Position numbers and translations under genes: made by a program
Assembly (NCBI GenBank): GCA_039654915.1
Contig: CM077599.1
Location: 67,012,501-67,076,500 of the forward strand
Direction: 5' to 3'
Length of the DNA: 64,000 nucleotides
Source: Aquilaria yunnanensis
Taxonomy: Eukaryota; Streptophyta; Magnoliopsida; Malvales; Thymelaeaceae
The notes under the pieces: model-generated
Database searches by the model: none
What the model saw: only the letters and a program-made list of their open reading frames with translations
What the model was told of the DNA's origin: nothing
In this document: one piece after another, positions 22,912 through 34,146 of the stretch
Numbering within the stretch: the stretch's first letter is position 1
Layout of the letters: every line of letters starts with the position of its first letter

Positions 22912-25240
22912 TGCTAATTCATATTCGGTTGCTTTATTATTTATAGGAAATGAAACTTTTTGGTCAATCGATTATGTAAAAATTACATTATCCATCACTG
23001 CAAATGAATGTTATTCGCATTATGATTCTACAACATTTCCTGATTGCAGTGCATCGAAAAGATAATCCTTTTTTATAAAAAGTTGATCATGGTCTTCGAA
23101 TTCATCACAAGGAGCAAGACATTGTGAATATTGTCATAAGGGTATTTCTAATCCATACTTCATTCTCATTGTTTCAGCTAAAACATATATTTTTTTTATT
23201 TACTTGCTATTTTCTGCATTTTTTTGTTTTTTTTATAGGAACTGCTTCCACATTATCTTTTTTTTTTTATACTAAAAATCAGGTAGACAAATGTAAAAGG
23301 TTTGAAGCAGTTCGTTTATAGCATTTAATGAGGGGGATGCTAGCTTGTTTCAGGGAACAAAAAACAACCGAAATAGACCATATGAAATTTTATAGAGTTG
23401 GAGAAGGGCGAAGGAGAGTGGAGCCCCAGCTGTGGCTAAGAAAGATGTCCACATCGGGCTACTTTGCCGGCGCTTAGGGACTGTTTCTGCATTTTAGTCT
23501 GATAGGTTTAGTTTAAATTTAAACTTACGGATTCAAAATGGACTTCAATATATTGAGGTTAGCGGCTAACTGGGTTACTTGTATGCCCTGTTCGACAATT
23601 TGGATGGTTTATAGACCGATCTGAATGATGGTTTGATTGAGTAAAGTGTCGACTTCGGTTACAATCAAGAACAAGAAAATAGAAGTGTGTTTATTAGGTG
23701 TGAGCGGTCTCAATCTCCACAGTCCTTTTAGGCTTGGATGCAATTATCGGAGTTCCTTCATGCTATGATATAAGAAAATAGATCCCCACCTTAGTTTTAG
23801 AAAACAAGTAAAATCGAAGCAAAATTAGCCAATTTGACTATAAAATAATGAAAAAGAAATTTACATAAAACCAAAAATTTTAGAATCAACAATTGGGTAC
23901 GGGAATGTGTTAAACACCCAACTCGTCTGAAACTAGAGAAAACCAAAGTTAGTGGTAAAAAAAAAAAAAGAACATACATGTGCTAAAAATATCATACAAG
24001 AGAGAGGATTGTTTTTAATTAGAACTATGCACTTGGGGGTTAGCTCCCTAGCTACCTATGTACTTGAATTTGAATTAGGATAAAAACCTATGTAGTTTGC
24101 TCCTTTATGAATTAGAGGGTTAGGTAACTACATGCTTACCTATTTGGTCGATGTATTGATTGCAACACTCACGGTTGGCTTGGCTTGCTCTATATCGAGG
24201 ATACTTGGGGTTGCCTTGCTATAATGTTCCTGAAAGTGAATTTTTGGAATGGTTGAAAAAAACCCAACAAAGACTCTAAAAAGAAAACAAAGAGGAAACT
24301 AAATTAGACAAATAAGGATGAAAATATAAGTGAAATGTGATATAAAATCAAAATTAGTTTAACAAAATCCTAAAAACTCAACTGAATCATATACTAAACT
24401 TGCAGGAAAAGTGTTAATGAAATACATAGCTAGGAAAGGGAACCAAATCTCTTTTAGTCATGGTTATGAAAGTCCTGACTTGAGTCCAAGAATTTACATT
24501 TCTACGATCCTGTAAACAGAAAACATTTCAAGTTTTAGTAAAAATTTATATGTAGGTAGAAACGGGGTACAGTCCATATTTTAGTTTTAGAAGCTTAGAA
24601 ACTTTGACTTAACGTTTCTATGTTATTAGGTCAGATTTGCTGAAACTGGTTAAAAAATAATAGCAAATAAAAAAATTTGTAAGTATATTATCCAACTCAA
24701 TAATTGTACAATCAAACCCAACCTATTTAGAGGTATAACCAAAAAAATAAAGATAATCAACAAAACAAACACACAAATAATCTCATGTTTTTGTTCCTTA
24801 GGCTCTCTATGTTGCTTGATTGTTTTTCTTCACTATGACTTTGATAATCTTTGATTATAAAATTTATGTAAATGAAAATATAGATGAAGAAAATGCTAAT
24901 GATGGTGTAAGTGTTTATATAAATAAGTTTTACTTGTAAAATGATAAGATGATAAGAAAAGAAGACAAAGATATAAATAATAATATTGATACTGTCATTG
25001 ATCACAATATTTCATGTGTTTCATATTTTCAACTTCTCATTATGAATTGTGGATTTTAGAACTTGTCTTTTTTTATTATGTGTTTATATATGGATTGACA
25101 CTTTGGTATTAGAAAATTAGTAAGTGAAAAAATTATGCAAGATGAAATTTTTGAGATAATTTAGACGATTATATTTTTTTATCTTTTTGTAATTTTTTTT
25201 AATAATGTTATAACTTTTTTACAACTTTACGACCATAGAA
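22912..25240. other. AT-rich intergenic DNA, nothing recognised
   Basis: No protein, RNA or transposon end could be supported. Short open frames are rich in Phe, Ile and Lys codons, as expected by chance in AT-rich DNA. Confidence 0.5.
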
Positions 25241-25249
25241 AAACCAAAA

Positions 25250-25850
25250 TGATTTTAGGTAGAAAGCTCAACCTTGATAACCTAGCTTGTAATGGACTTC
25301 ATTGCAAGATGAAATATAAAGTAATCCAAATGCTTTCCTACTAACAGATGGTGACTATTGGAGAAGGTTTATAAAATCCAAGTGCCTCACTATCTATTGA
25401 GATAAGTTGATATCAAATGGTTACACGAAGGGTTTATCAGCTGAAAGAAAGCTCCCGATGAACTTAAACAAGCTCCTTAAGCATAGTTCAATCAGTTTCT
25501 ACTGAGTTAGGGCCTTTTTTTGCAACTTGTCCAAATCATCAATATTATTCGTGTCTCACTCTTCAAAAGGTACAATACTTCTATATGTAAATGACATGAT
25601 TATTTTGCCATTGAATTGAGGAAAGCAGTCTCTATTAAAGATCTTGGATCAATGCATTATTTTTTGGGAAATATTGAAGTCAAGCAACATAGTTCTGTGG
25701 CTTGTTTCTTTGCCAAAGCAACATATTTTCTGGGAATTGAGGCTGAATAACGAAGTATTGGCCTCAGCAGCAGTAGAATTACTTACTTGGCTCTATATTT
25801 TTTATTCTCAAGGAAGCACAAATCAACAAGAAATTTAGTATTGGATTTAT
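25250..25850 (+). pseudogene. Ty1/copia reverse transcriptase fragment
   Basis: The catalytic-site region reads TILLYVNDMIILP near 25571-25610 (YVDD-type motif with Asp changed to Asn at the third position). It is followed by IKDLGSMHYFLGNIEVKQ at about 25637-25690, the standard copia RT motif. An upstream LKQAP-like piece lies near 25470. Stops and frameshifts abound and no LTR is seen. It is a short old relic. Confidence 0.75.
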
Positions 25851-25859
25851 TGTATTATT

Positions 25860-26344
25860 TTGTGGGTTATGAGAAAGGGATAGTTACAATTTATCGCTTG
25901 AGATTTAGGTGATAGTCAATATATAAGATGCTCTTAGTTGAGAATTAATTGTTCTAGACAAGGCAATGGAAACAATGTCTTATCTGCAGTAGATATTTCA
26001 ATTCTTGTTTCCGCCGATGAAGACATTTGCTATAGCTTTTATGATAAATCTCTTATTTCTTCTGAGTATAAAAAAATAAAATAAAAATACTCTTAGTTCT
26101 CTTATAAACAAGTGAGAAACCAATTGCCACCAACTAGCGTGTCTTTCAACCCCATGGTACAAGGAAATAAAGAGAGAAAAAAGGGAAAAGACAACTAGCC
26201 AACCAAAACATAACCACAAGAATACCCAAAACAGTTAGGTTACAACATTTATTAGCTCCATAAGTTAGGTAAGCAGTAATAAATATGCTAGATGGAAAAT
26301 TTTCATCAACAATCTCTAAATTTTAATTGTGATTTTGTTTTAGG
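25860..26344. other. AT-rich intergenic DNA
   Basis: No supported feature. Confidence 0.4.
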
Positions 26345-26695
26345 GCCAATTCGTTTGAGCTAAAGTTAACTAATTTTTTTTAAATTTTACATTTATTTTA
26401 CCTGAAATCAATTTTATTTGAAAGTCAATGGTATGTAGATATAATAATCAATTTGAAAGTAAATTTTTAGGATGTTGTTAATTTTTTTATGAATTTTTCT
26501 TTTTTAAGGCTTGAAACTAGAAAAATTCATAAAAATTTAGTAAGATTATAAAAATTGTATTTTCAATTGATTATTGTAACTACATAATATTGGCTTTTAA
26601 TTAAAATTAGTTTCAAGTAAAAAAGATGTAAAAATAAAAATAAGTCATTTTGTAGTCAATTGACTAAAGTTAAAACGAATTGGGTTTATGCATGT
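26345..26695. mobile_element. MITE with CCAATTCGTTT ends, copy 1
   Basis: Inverted termini: CCAATTCGTTTGAGCTAAAG on the left, CCCAATTCGTTTTAACTTTA read inward on the right. The interior is related to 58715-59065 (opposite orientation), including a 'ttattg.aactacataatattggc' block. Flanks are only loosely alike, so no target duplication is claimed. Non-coding. Confidence 0.5.
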
Positions 26696-27017
26696 ATGGT
26701 ATTCAAATTCATTTGTAAATTAAGTCATAAATAAAAGTGTAATTGAATCGAACCTCAAATTAGTGTATATAATAATATATAAATTGAGTTTTGTAAATAA
26801 AGTTTTTCGATTTTTAATTTTTTCATATAAATTTTTTCATGATCATCTTTACCTCTTGAGCACATGCTCATGGTTAGGTAATTGGGTTCATTATATCCAT
26901 TGCATTTATTCTTCTTCTTCTTTTTTTCTTTGGTTTATATTTTTATTTATAAAATCATATGTGCTCAAACAATTAAGGAGAAATCATGACACCTTCTAAA
27001 TGAAGATAAAATAAATA

Positions 27018-27310
27018 CCCCCTCCGTCCCAATTTAATTGAAACGTATTCTTTTTTGGGAAGTCCCAAAAAGGTTGAAACGTTTCCTCTTTTGGAAAGTT
27101 CAAACAATTAAATAATCCTTTTACACGAAGCCCAATAAAGACTCTTTTTTTTAATCTCCACTCAACCTCTCACAGCACAAAACCCAAAAAAGAATCTTTC
27201 CTTTTTTAATCATTATTTAAACTTTTACTACATAAAAAATTAACACAAATTACATACACTTTAATCTCCGTGCCCAGCCAAATGTTTCAATTAAAACGGG
27301 ACGGAGGGAG
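27018..27310. mobile_element. Stowaway MITE, 293 bp
   Basis: Termini CCCCCTCCGTCCCAATTTAA and CTCCCTCCGTCCCGTTTTAA (read inward) both continue into ATTGAAAC and are flanked by TA on both sides (27016-27017 and 27311-27312). This is the classic plant Tc1/mariner-derived structure. No transposase. Confidence 0.9.
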
Positions 27311-27465
27311 TATATTATTTTTTTCAAATTTTTGAGATATAAAAAATAGATTTAGAAAATGTTTCAAAGATATTTTTTTGAAGGGGCGGAACCAGCGCTC
27401 ATGTTGCTGGTGTCACCGTGCGTTACTTTAGGAGTCATGAGAGTTCAGCATAATTATAATATCCT

Positions 27466-30096
27466 TGTGGCAACGTCGGATTTTCGGGAGTCGCCACCAA
27501 TCTGTTTACCTAGGTCGATTGGACACCTTAAAATTGGTCTGCGAGAGTTCGGGAGTTCGGGAGTACGGTTACGCTAAAACAACTTTGTTATAGCGCCCAA
27601 AATTGGCACCTTAGTTGATTTTAATTTTGTTTTACTTTGCTTTAAAAAAATTCAGTTAATTTTCAAACTAAAAATTTTAACTGAATTAGTCGAAATGTGG
27701 ATTTTTTAAGTTAAGTTGATATTTCCGAACCATGGACTCTGCCGAGTCATTTGGACACGGAAGATTTTGATTCCGAACCATGGACTCTGCCGAGTCATTT
27801 GGACACGGAATTTGGTGAAATTTTAAACAATTTTATCCATATTGTAAAAATATGAATTTTTATCTTTTTATTTAATTTATATAGTTTTTTTTAAAAAAAA
27901 AATGTTGATATTTCCAAACCGTAGATCCTGCCGGATCATCCGGATATGGAAATTAATTTAAATTTAATTTATTATTAGTTATTTAATTAATTACTAAATG
28001 GCCCATGCAGACTGAAATTTTCAATGTGTGATTTTCGATTATGTCAAACTAATTTTAGATTAATCATTAAAGAATCTATCTAATTTAATCATGCTTAAGC
28101 TTAACATCAATTTCTAAACTAATTCATAACTTTAATAATCCAAACAACACTAAAAAAAATAAGTAAAACAGTGGCTAATTTGTAAATCAGATCAATATTA
28201 GAGTCTCGAATAGACAAATCAAATAAGACCAGGGGCAAATTATTTATTAAAAATATTTATCTAACCGATTCGCACAATTATCCTTAATATTAATTCTTTA
28301 AGTTTATTCCTGCTCTTAATCAAATGAACAAAAAAAAGACATAAAAGAAAATAAACATTAATGGCCAAATTATAAATCAAAACAACCTTAAAGTCTCAGA
28401 TGAACAAATCAACTAAATCCGAGGACAAATTATTTATTAAAAATATTTATATAACCTAATCACATAATTAAACTTGATGTTAATTCCTAAGTTAATTTAT
28501 ACCTTTAATTAGCTGAACAAACAAAAATATGATAGAAAATAAATGAATTTAAGGAGTTAATAGCAAATTAAAAAAAAACAAAATTAAAGTCTCAAATTGA
28601 CAAATTAAATGAATCCAGGAGCAAGAATTAGGCTAAAATTATGGACTTTCAAATTAGATCCGGGTCGACACGGGTCGGTTTGAGATCTGAGTTTCGTTAT
28701 TTAATTTTAATTTTTATTTTGTTTGCTTTAAATAATATCCATTAATATCAAAACCATGGATTCTAACCGAACCACCTGGATATGGATTTTGTAATTTACT
28801 ACCGTCCTAAATTCATCCTTAAATTTTCATTAAAACCCGCTCAGAGTTGAATTTCGTAAATATGATCTTTTAGATGCGTTACGTAAACATGAGTTTTAAA
28901 CTTATGCTAACTGTGGAAAGTTAAAATCAATACATAAGTAAAAATCTGATCTAACCTAGACATACTATTTTATATTAACTATCCAACAAATTCATGGTCC
29001 AAAATAATAAAACGAGCAATTAAAAAAGAAAAGCAAACTATAAACAAAAACAATGCTGTAAGTGATTGATCTGCAAGAGAAAATGAAGTTAGTAACTTGT
29101 ATGGATAAAATAAAGATAACCAAGGACTAAATGCGAATTTTTACCCAAAAAATAAAAACTTTGACTCAGTCAAAACGTAAAAACGCGTTTGTTTCATCTT
29201 CAATCTTCACTTCCTGATTTTCTCCGACGTCGGAGGAAGAAAGCAGCTGGGCAAGGGAGCTGGCGCGGCGGAGCACGTACGGAGGGAGACTGGAGGCGAG
29301 AACGAGGTACGACGGCAGGGGGCGGTGCTGGAGGAGAGACCGACGGCGTACGAGCGCGGCAGAGGACGACGGCTAGGGGGCGCTGGAGCTGGGTGGCTGG
29401 TGGCGCAACGCGAGGGTGATCCGGCTGGCGGGTGACTGTGCGGTTGGCAGCAGGGCAGGTGTGCGAGCCGGAGGGAGAGAGATTCTGGAGCGAGAGCCGG
29501 TGAGAGGTGAGAGAGGGAGAGAGTTGTTGCGAGAGGGAGAGAGAGAAAGACGAGAGAATGGAGAATTATGTTGTGAGCTCTGAGCCCTGTAGGAGTTCGA
29601 GCTAAGTTTTTTTTTATTTTTCTTGATCGGAAAGGCTGGACGGACAAGGGAAGAGAAGAAAAACAGAACTTGATTAAGAGTAAGAGAAAGTATTGTTGAG
29701 GGAGGTCGAGCTCTGAGCCCAGGAGAGCTCTGATTGCTGGTTAAGTAGAAAGAAAAGAAGAAGCGAGAAGGCTCTGGAGAAAGACAAAGAGGGGAGAAGT
29801 CTCTGGAGAGAGCCAGATTTTTCTCTCTTTTTTTTTTTCTTTTAATAATAACAAATAATAATTAACAATTAATTTAACTTTCTAATACACACACAGATAT
29901 ATATATTATTTTAAAGCTAATTCTATAAAATAAAAATGCCCCCCATAAGCTAAAAAATTAATTAATTAAATTTTTTTATTTAAATTTTTTTAATTTTTGG
30001 TAATAATAATAATAATAATAATAATAAATTAATTTTTTTATTTAATTTTTTCTTAAAATTTTTTTTTTAATAGCCGGACGAAATTGGGTGTCAACA
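27466..30096 (-). repeat. 3' LTR of the cargo retrotransposon
   Basis: Minus strand TGTTGACACC...GTTGCCACA. It contains a 44-bp internal duplication (two 'ccgaaccatggactctgcc' units near 27725-27810) and a GC-rich, CT-repeat zone at 29200-29830 that is probably the transcript leader. Frames in that zone are compositional and not taken as genes. Near-identical to 40637-43263. Confidence 0.95.
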
Positions 30097-30109
30097 GCTG
30101 CCCCCCTTT
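30097..30109 (-). other. Polypurine tract of the cargo retrotransposon
   Basis: Minus strand AAAGGGGGGCAGC immediately precedes the TGTTGACACC start of the 3' LTR. Confidence 0.85.
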
Positions 30110-30189
30110 ACATGCTTCATGTGACATGATGTATGCAAAGTCGTTACCAAATTTCGTCCGGCTTAGCTAGGCATTGAGAACCTTCTCGT

Positions 30190-31445
30190 CGCCTAAATTA
30201 TGAGGTTAAGGAACTCTCCTTAAAACCTCGGCGATAGGAGCATTCCTACCGTTGATTGTTTTCGAGACAAAGGTTCCATCCTTAAAATCCCGACGATAGG
30301 AAATTGATTGAATAAAAATTGATTAATTTCGAGGCAAAGGTTCCATCCTTAAAACCCCGGCGATAGGAGCAGTCCTACCGTTGAAGGAAAATTGATTGTT
30401 TCCGAGGCAAAGGTTTCATCCTTAAAACCCCGGCGATAGGAGCAGTCCTACCGTTGAAGGAAAATTGATTGTTTTCGAGGGAAATGTTCCATCCTTAAAA
30501 CCCCGACGATAGGAGCAGTCCTACCGTTGAAGGAAAATTGATTGTTTTCGAGGCAAAGGTTCTATCCTTAAAACCCCGACGATAGGACCAGTCCTACCGT
30601 TGAATGAAAATTGATTGATTTCGAGGCAAAGGTTCCATCCTTAAAACCTCGGCGATAGGAGCAGTCCTACCATTGATTTGTTTTCGAGACAAAGGTTCCA
30701 TCCTTAAAATCCCGACGATGAAAATTGATTGTTTTCGAGGCAAAGGTTCCATCCTTAAAACCCCGACGATAGGAGCAGTCCTACCGTTGAAGGAAAATTG
30801 ATTGTTTCCGAGGCAAAGGTTTCATCCTTAAAACCCCGGCGATAGGAGCAGTCCTACCGTTGAAGGAAAATTGATTGTTTTCGAGGCAAAGGTTCCATCC
30901 TTAAAACCCCGACGATAGGAGCAGTCCTACCGTTGAAGGAAAATTGATTGTTTTCGAGGCAAAGGTTCCATCCTTAAAACCCCGATGATGAAAATTGATT
31001 CTTTTCGAGGCAAAGGATCCATTCTTAAAACCCCGATGATGAAAATTGATTGTTTTCGAGGCAAAGGTTCCATCCTTAAAACCCCGATGATGAAAATTGA
31101 TTGTTTTCGAGGCAAAGGTTCCATCATTAAAACCCCGATGATGAAAATTGATTGTTTTCGAGGCAAAGGTTCCATCCTTAAAACCCTGATGATGAAAATT
31201 GATTGTTTTCGAGGCAAAGGTTCCGTCCTTAAAACCCCGACGATGAAAATTGATTATTGTCGAGGCAAAGGTTCCATCCTTAAAACCCCGATGATGAAAA
31301 TTGATTGTTTTCGAGGCAAAGGTTCCATCCTTAAAACCCCGACGATGAAAATTGATTGTTTTCGAGGCAAAGGTTCCATCCTTAAAACCCTGATGATGAA
31401 AATTGATTGTTTTCGAGGCAAAGGTTCCATCCTTAGAACCTCGTT
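30190..31445. repeat. Minisatellite, about 20 units of 51 or 73 bp
   Basis: The core is 'gattgttttcgaggcaaagg' plus 'ttccatccttaaaaccccga'. The first half mostly has 73-bp units with an extra 'ggagcagtcctaccgttga' segment. The half nearer LOG has 51-bp units. As 51 is 17 codons, long frames stay open on both strands (about 30901-31503 minus with a 17-residue repeat, about 30985-31545 plus). It sits between the last cargo gene and the polypurine tract, the position of hypervariable 3' repeats in Tat/Ogre elements. A coding role is not supported. Confidence 0.9.
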
Positions 31446-31995
31446 GAAATTGAAATTGATTGTGGAGAAAAACTCTTTCCTCCTTTTTAAGTACCTCAGA
31501 CAATCGAAGTTGAAATGTTCTATTCGGAAGTGTGAATTTTCATAATAGGTGAGTGCAGAAATTTAGACTTCGATAAGATGCGTGAATCTTGATGATGACA
31601 ATAACACTAACAAATTATGTAAAGGGAACGGATGTTTGGAATCAATATCCAAGGTTCATCTAATATTTTCTTCAGTAAATATAGATTCCCTTGTGAGATA
31701 TGTCATCCAAATAAGGTTGAAGCTTAACTACCCCAAAATGTCATGCCTAGTAAACCTAATAGGATGCGTCTCAAGAGTAACAAAAATTACTCTTTACTCA
31801 GCCATTCCAACCTAAAGGCATTGTCCTATGGTTTTAATATCAGCATGGACGAAACTATATTATAAAAAAAGAAATTCCCTGAAAAGAAAAACTGAAACGC
31901 GAAAGAAAATGCTGATAATAAAACTAAAGGACAAGAAAAACGGATCAGATCGCTTCTTTCTTCTACAATACTTCAACAGGGTGAGTAGAGGACCA
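31446..31995 (-). other. 3' flank of LOG inside the retrotransposon
   Basis: About 550 bp between the LOG stop and the minisatellite, with no supported gene. Probably 3'-UTR. Confidence 0.4.
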
Positions 31996-32625
31996 TTATG
32001 GGAGTGAACTGGTCGGGAAAGACTGTCGTGTCCAGTCTATCTGAATCATTGCTGGATCTGGTTCAGGAACAAAAGCTTGTATTTTATCTAGCAATTCTTC
32101 AGCAGTTGTTGCGGATATTATGATTCGCCGTGCCACTCTTGATATGAAATTCTTCTGCATAGCATAATCCATAAAAGCTATCAGACCTGTAAAGAAATTG
32201 TTAACATTTAAAAGCCCAATGGGTTTCTTATGCAAATTAAGTTGGGTCATGGAAGCAATTTGAAAGACTTCTCCCAATGTGCCAAAACCACCTGGTAGAG
32301 CGATAAAAGCATCAGCATTTAAAAGCATTTGTAACACACGCTCTTGCAAATTTTTAACCACTAATTCTTCTCCAATCGTGCCCCCAGAAACAAATTTCAG
32401 AGGTCCAGGGATAATACCCAGAACTTGACTTCCTCCTAGAGATGCTGCTGATGCTACACCTCCCATTAATCCGACACTACCTCCTCCATAAACTAAATGT
32501 ATTTTTCGCTCAGCTAATACTCTACCCAAATGGTTGGCTGCTTTTAAATACTCTTCATCTTTTCCAGGAAAAGCCCCAGAAAATACACAAATACTTCGGG
32601 ATTTACGAGTTGGGGTTTTCTCCAT
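31996..32625 (-). CDS. LOG-type cytokinin riboside 5'-monophosphate phosphoribohydrolase, intronless, 209 aa
   Basis: LOG enzymes release active cytokinin bases from their nucleotides in one step, in the cytosol or nucleus. The frame runs the usual LOG length. Seen: ICVFSGAFPGK at 12-22, the nucleotide-binding VYGGGSVGLMGG at 45-56, LGIIPGPL at 69-76, QERV at 94-97 where the family usually has HERK (Arg kept, Lys changed to Val), ADAFIALPGGFGTLGE at 104-119 with the conserved Glu, and KKPIGLLNVN. Host LOG genes contain several introns; this copy has none, which suggests capture through RNA. An in-frame ATG 60 bp upstream is rejected because a TATA box falls inside that extension. It lies in the sense strand of the retrotransposon, downstream of the NABP-like genes. 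Activity is plausible but unproven given the Lys change. Confidence 0.88.
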   Translation of the reverse strand: MEKTPTRKSRSICVFSGAFPGKDEEYLKAANHLGRVLAERKIHLVYGGGSVGLMGGVASAASLGGSQVLGIIPGPLKFVSGGTIGEELVVKNLQERVLQMLLNADAFIALPGGFGTLGEVFQIASMTQLNLHKKPIGLLNVNNFFTGLIAFMDYAMQKNFISRVARRIIISATTAEELLDKIQAFVPEPDPAMIQIDWTRQSFPTSSLP

Positions 32626-32654
32626 TCTTATCCTTATCCTTGTGAGAAAAGAGG

Positions 32655-32664
32655 ATATATTTAT
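32655..32664 (-). promoter_or_regulatory. TATA box of the LOG gene
   Basis: Minus strand CTATAAATATA, about 30-40 bp before the chosen ATG. The implied leader is very short, so the real start site may differ slightly. Confidence 0.5.
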
Positions 32665-32689
32665 AGAGATGAAGAGATAAGGCAATAAT

Positions 32690-33345
32690 TTTATTTTTCA
32701 AGAATGGATACATTATTGCCAGCTATTCATAGTAGTCACGGGTATGACTGTGGTCAGGTATGGGTACACTATCATTAAAAGAGGAGGAAAATTTTCAAAA
32801 TAGCTACTAGCATGTACAGTAGGCACTATTGTAGCTTACGTCAGGAGTAGGTACGTGATTGTTGGAAGAGAATGAAAATTTTAAAAGTGGCAACTATTTA
32901 CAGTAGTCATAACTGTATCTCATGTCAGGAGTGGGTACATTATTGTCAAAAGAGGAGGAAAATTTCAAAAGCAACTAAAATATACAGTAGTCGCGATTGT
33001 AGCTTATGTCAGGAGTAGGTACGTGATTGTCGGAAGTGAAGGAAAATTTCAAAAGTGACAGCTATATACAGTAGTCCGTGTCAGGAGTGGGTACATTATT
33101 GCCAAAGGAGGAGGAAAATTTCAAAAGCGACAGCTAGCATGTACAGTATCGTGACTATGGCTCATGTCAGGAGTGGATACATTATCGCCGAAAGGGGAGG
33201 AAAATTTCAAAAGCGACAGCTAGCACGTACAGTAATCGTGACTTTGGTTCACGTCAGGAGTGGATACATTATTACCAAAAGGGGAGGAAAATTTCAAAAG
33301 CGACAACTAGCACGTACAGTAATTGTGACTTTGATCCTCGTCTTC
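32690..33345. repeat. Tandem upstream repeats of LOG with TGACGT motifs, about 84-bp unit
   Basis: Seven degenerate units each contain 'tacagta', a 'gtcaggagtgg' core and 'gaggaaaatttcaaaag'. On the minus strand the core reads CCACTCCTGAC followed by GTAAG, GTGAA or decayed ATGAG/ATAAG. Two units (near 32838 and 33253) keep TGACGT; others show TGACAT, a CG-to-TG type change. TGACGTAAG matches the as-1 element bound by TGA-class bZIP factors. The unit is related to the 3' flank of the NABP-like genes. Confidence 0.75.
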
Positions 33346-33381
33346 CACTGGCTTTGCGTCCAGTAATGGCTTCAATGCTTT

Positions 33382-33930
33382 CTATGAATCGGTGATTTGC
33401 ATCTCATCTAACTTTCTCACAAACTGGCAAACAGGGTCGTTTAGGGTCAGATTCCCAAGACTGTAACGATCTCGTTCTTTTTGGAAAATTATCCATAATC
33501 CAACAACCTCAAATTGCACTATTCCGCAAGAATGCGCTTCAAGAACCTCTCGGATATCTTCCAGAGATTCCTTACGCAAGCCATTCTTGATGAATTTTAT
33601 TCTATCTTCACGATTTCTGGTAATCACTCCTGGAGAACGACATTTAGCACCGCAAATCCACCATCCACAATTATGACAGACGCCTAGCCTCTTTGCTCTT
33701 CTCTTTTTGGCATAAGCGCTTTTTCCAAAGCCGGGCATACGGGGAAAGAACACATCTGGAACTTCACCAGCCGAACGAACCTTAGCTTCGATTAGCCATC
33801 GCACATTATCAGGAATGCCTTTGTGCATAAATACTCTGAATCGTTCACATCTAGCTTGATAAATCTTTTTAAGAACATTTATTGGGAAGGAAGGAAAATA
33901 CTTTCGTAGGGCGGAAAGAGAAGACTCCAT
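33382..33930 (-). CDS. NABP-like zinc-knuckle protein C, 182 aa
   Basis: Intact 182-codon frame. Layout: N-terminal helical part with LRKYFPSFPINVLKKIY; a conserved GIPDNVRWLIEAKV block at 38-51; a basic patch GKSAYAKKRRAKR at 69-81; a C-x2-C-x4-C-x3-C knuckle (Cys 85, 88, 93, 97); NREDRIKFIKNGL at 106-118; and an acidic/hydrophobic tail. The order Gly-x-Ser-x-Tyr-Ala-basic cluster, knuckle, then F-I-x-x-G is what I know from the cysteine-rich nucleic-acid-binding proteins of carla- and vitiviruses, several of which suppress RNA silencing. That link is by motif only. Start chosen by alignment with copy A; an ATG 15 bp earlier is not shared. About 70% identical to copy A with no gaps. A TATA box lies about 60 bp upstream. 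Confidence 0.8.
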   Translation of the reverse strand: MESSLSALRKYFPSFPINVLKKIYQARCERFRVFMHKGIPDNVRWLIEAKVRSAGEVPDVFFPRMPGFGKSAYAKKRRAKRLGVCHNCGWWICGAKCRSPGVITRNREDRIKFIKNGLRKESLEDIREVLEAHSCGIVQFEVVGLWIIFQKERDRYSLGNLTLNDPVCQFVRKLDEMQITDS

Positions 33931-33988
33931 TGATGAATGAGGCAAAGAAAGAAATTAGTGATTGTAGGAAACGGAAATAACTAACACA

Positions 33989-33996
33989 TATTTATA
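33989..33996 (-). promoter_or_regulatory. TATA box of NABP-like gene C
   Basis: Minus strand TATAAATA about 60 bp before the ATG, in a block also present before copy B (CATCACTATAAAT). Confidence 0.55.
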
Positions 33997-34146
33997 GTGA
34001 TGAAAAGGATAATGCGTTAATTACACTTGCAGAAGCAAGTACATTATTATCAAAAGAAAAGACAAATGACAGCTTATATGTACAGCAATCATGACTGTGG
34101 CTCTCATCTTCCACTGATTTATGTCCAGTAATGGCTTCAATGCCTT

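Noticed and set aside
29189..29647. Arg-rich and Pro/Ser-rich frames in the LTRs (also 42361-43027)
   Set aside because: They lie on both strands of a GC- and CT-rich leader zone, change length between the two LTRs and have no recognisable domain.
30190..31445. Regular repeats resembling a CRISPR array
   Set aside because: Repeats are contiguous tandem units without unique spacers, in a plant retrotransposon; a minisatellite explains them.
30985..31545. 186-codon plus-strand frame made of 17-residue repeats
   Set aside because: A by-product of the 51-bp minisatellite and antisense to the element's genes.
32626..32685. Upstream in-frame ATG extending LOG by 20 residues
   Set aside because: The extension overlaps a CTATAAATATA box and adds a sequence unlike known LOG N-termini; the ATG at 32625 gives a normal-length protein.
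33931..33945. ATG five codons upstream in NABP-like gene C
   Set aside because: Not shared by copies A and B; the start at 33930 gives the same 182-residue length as copy A.
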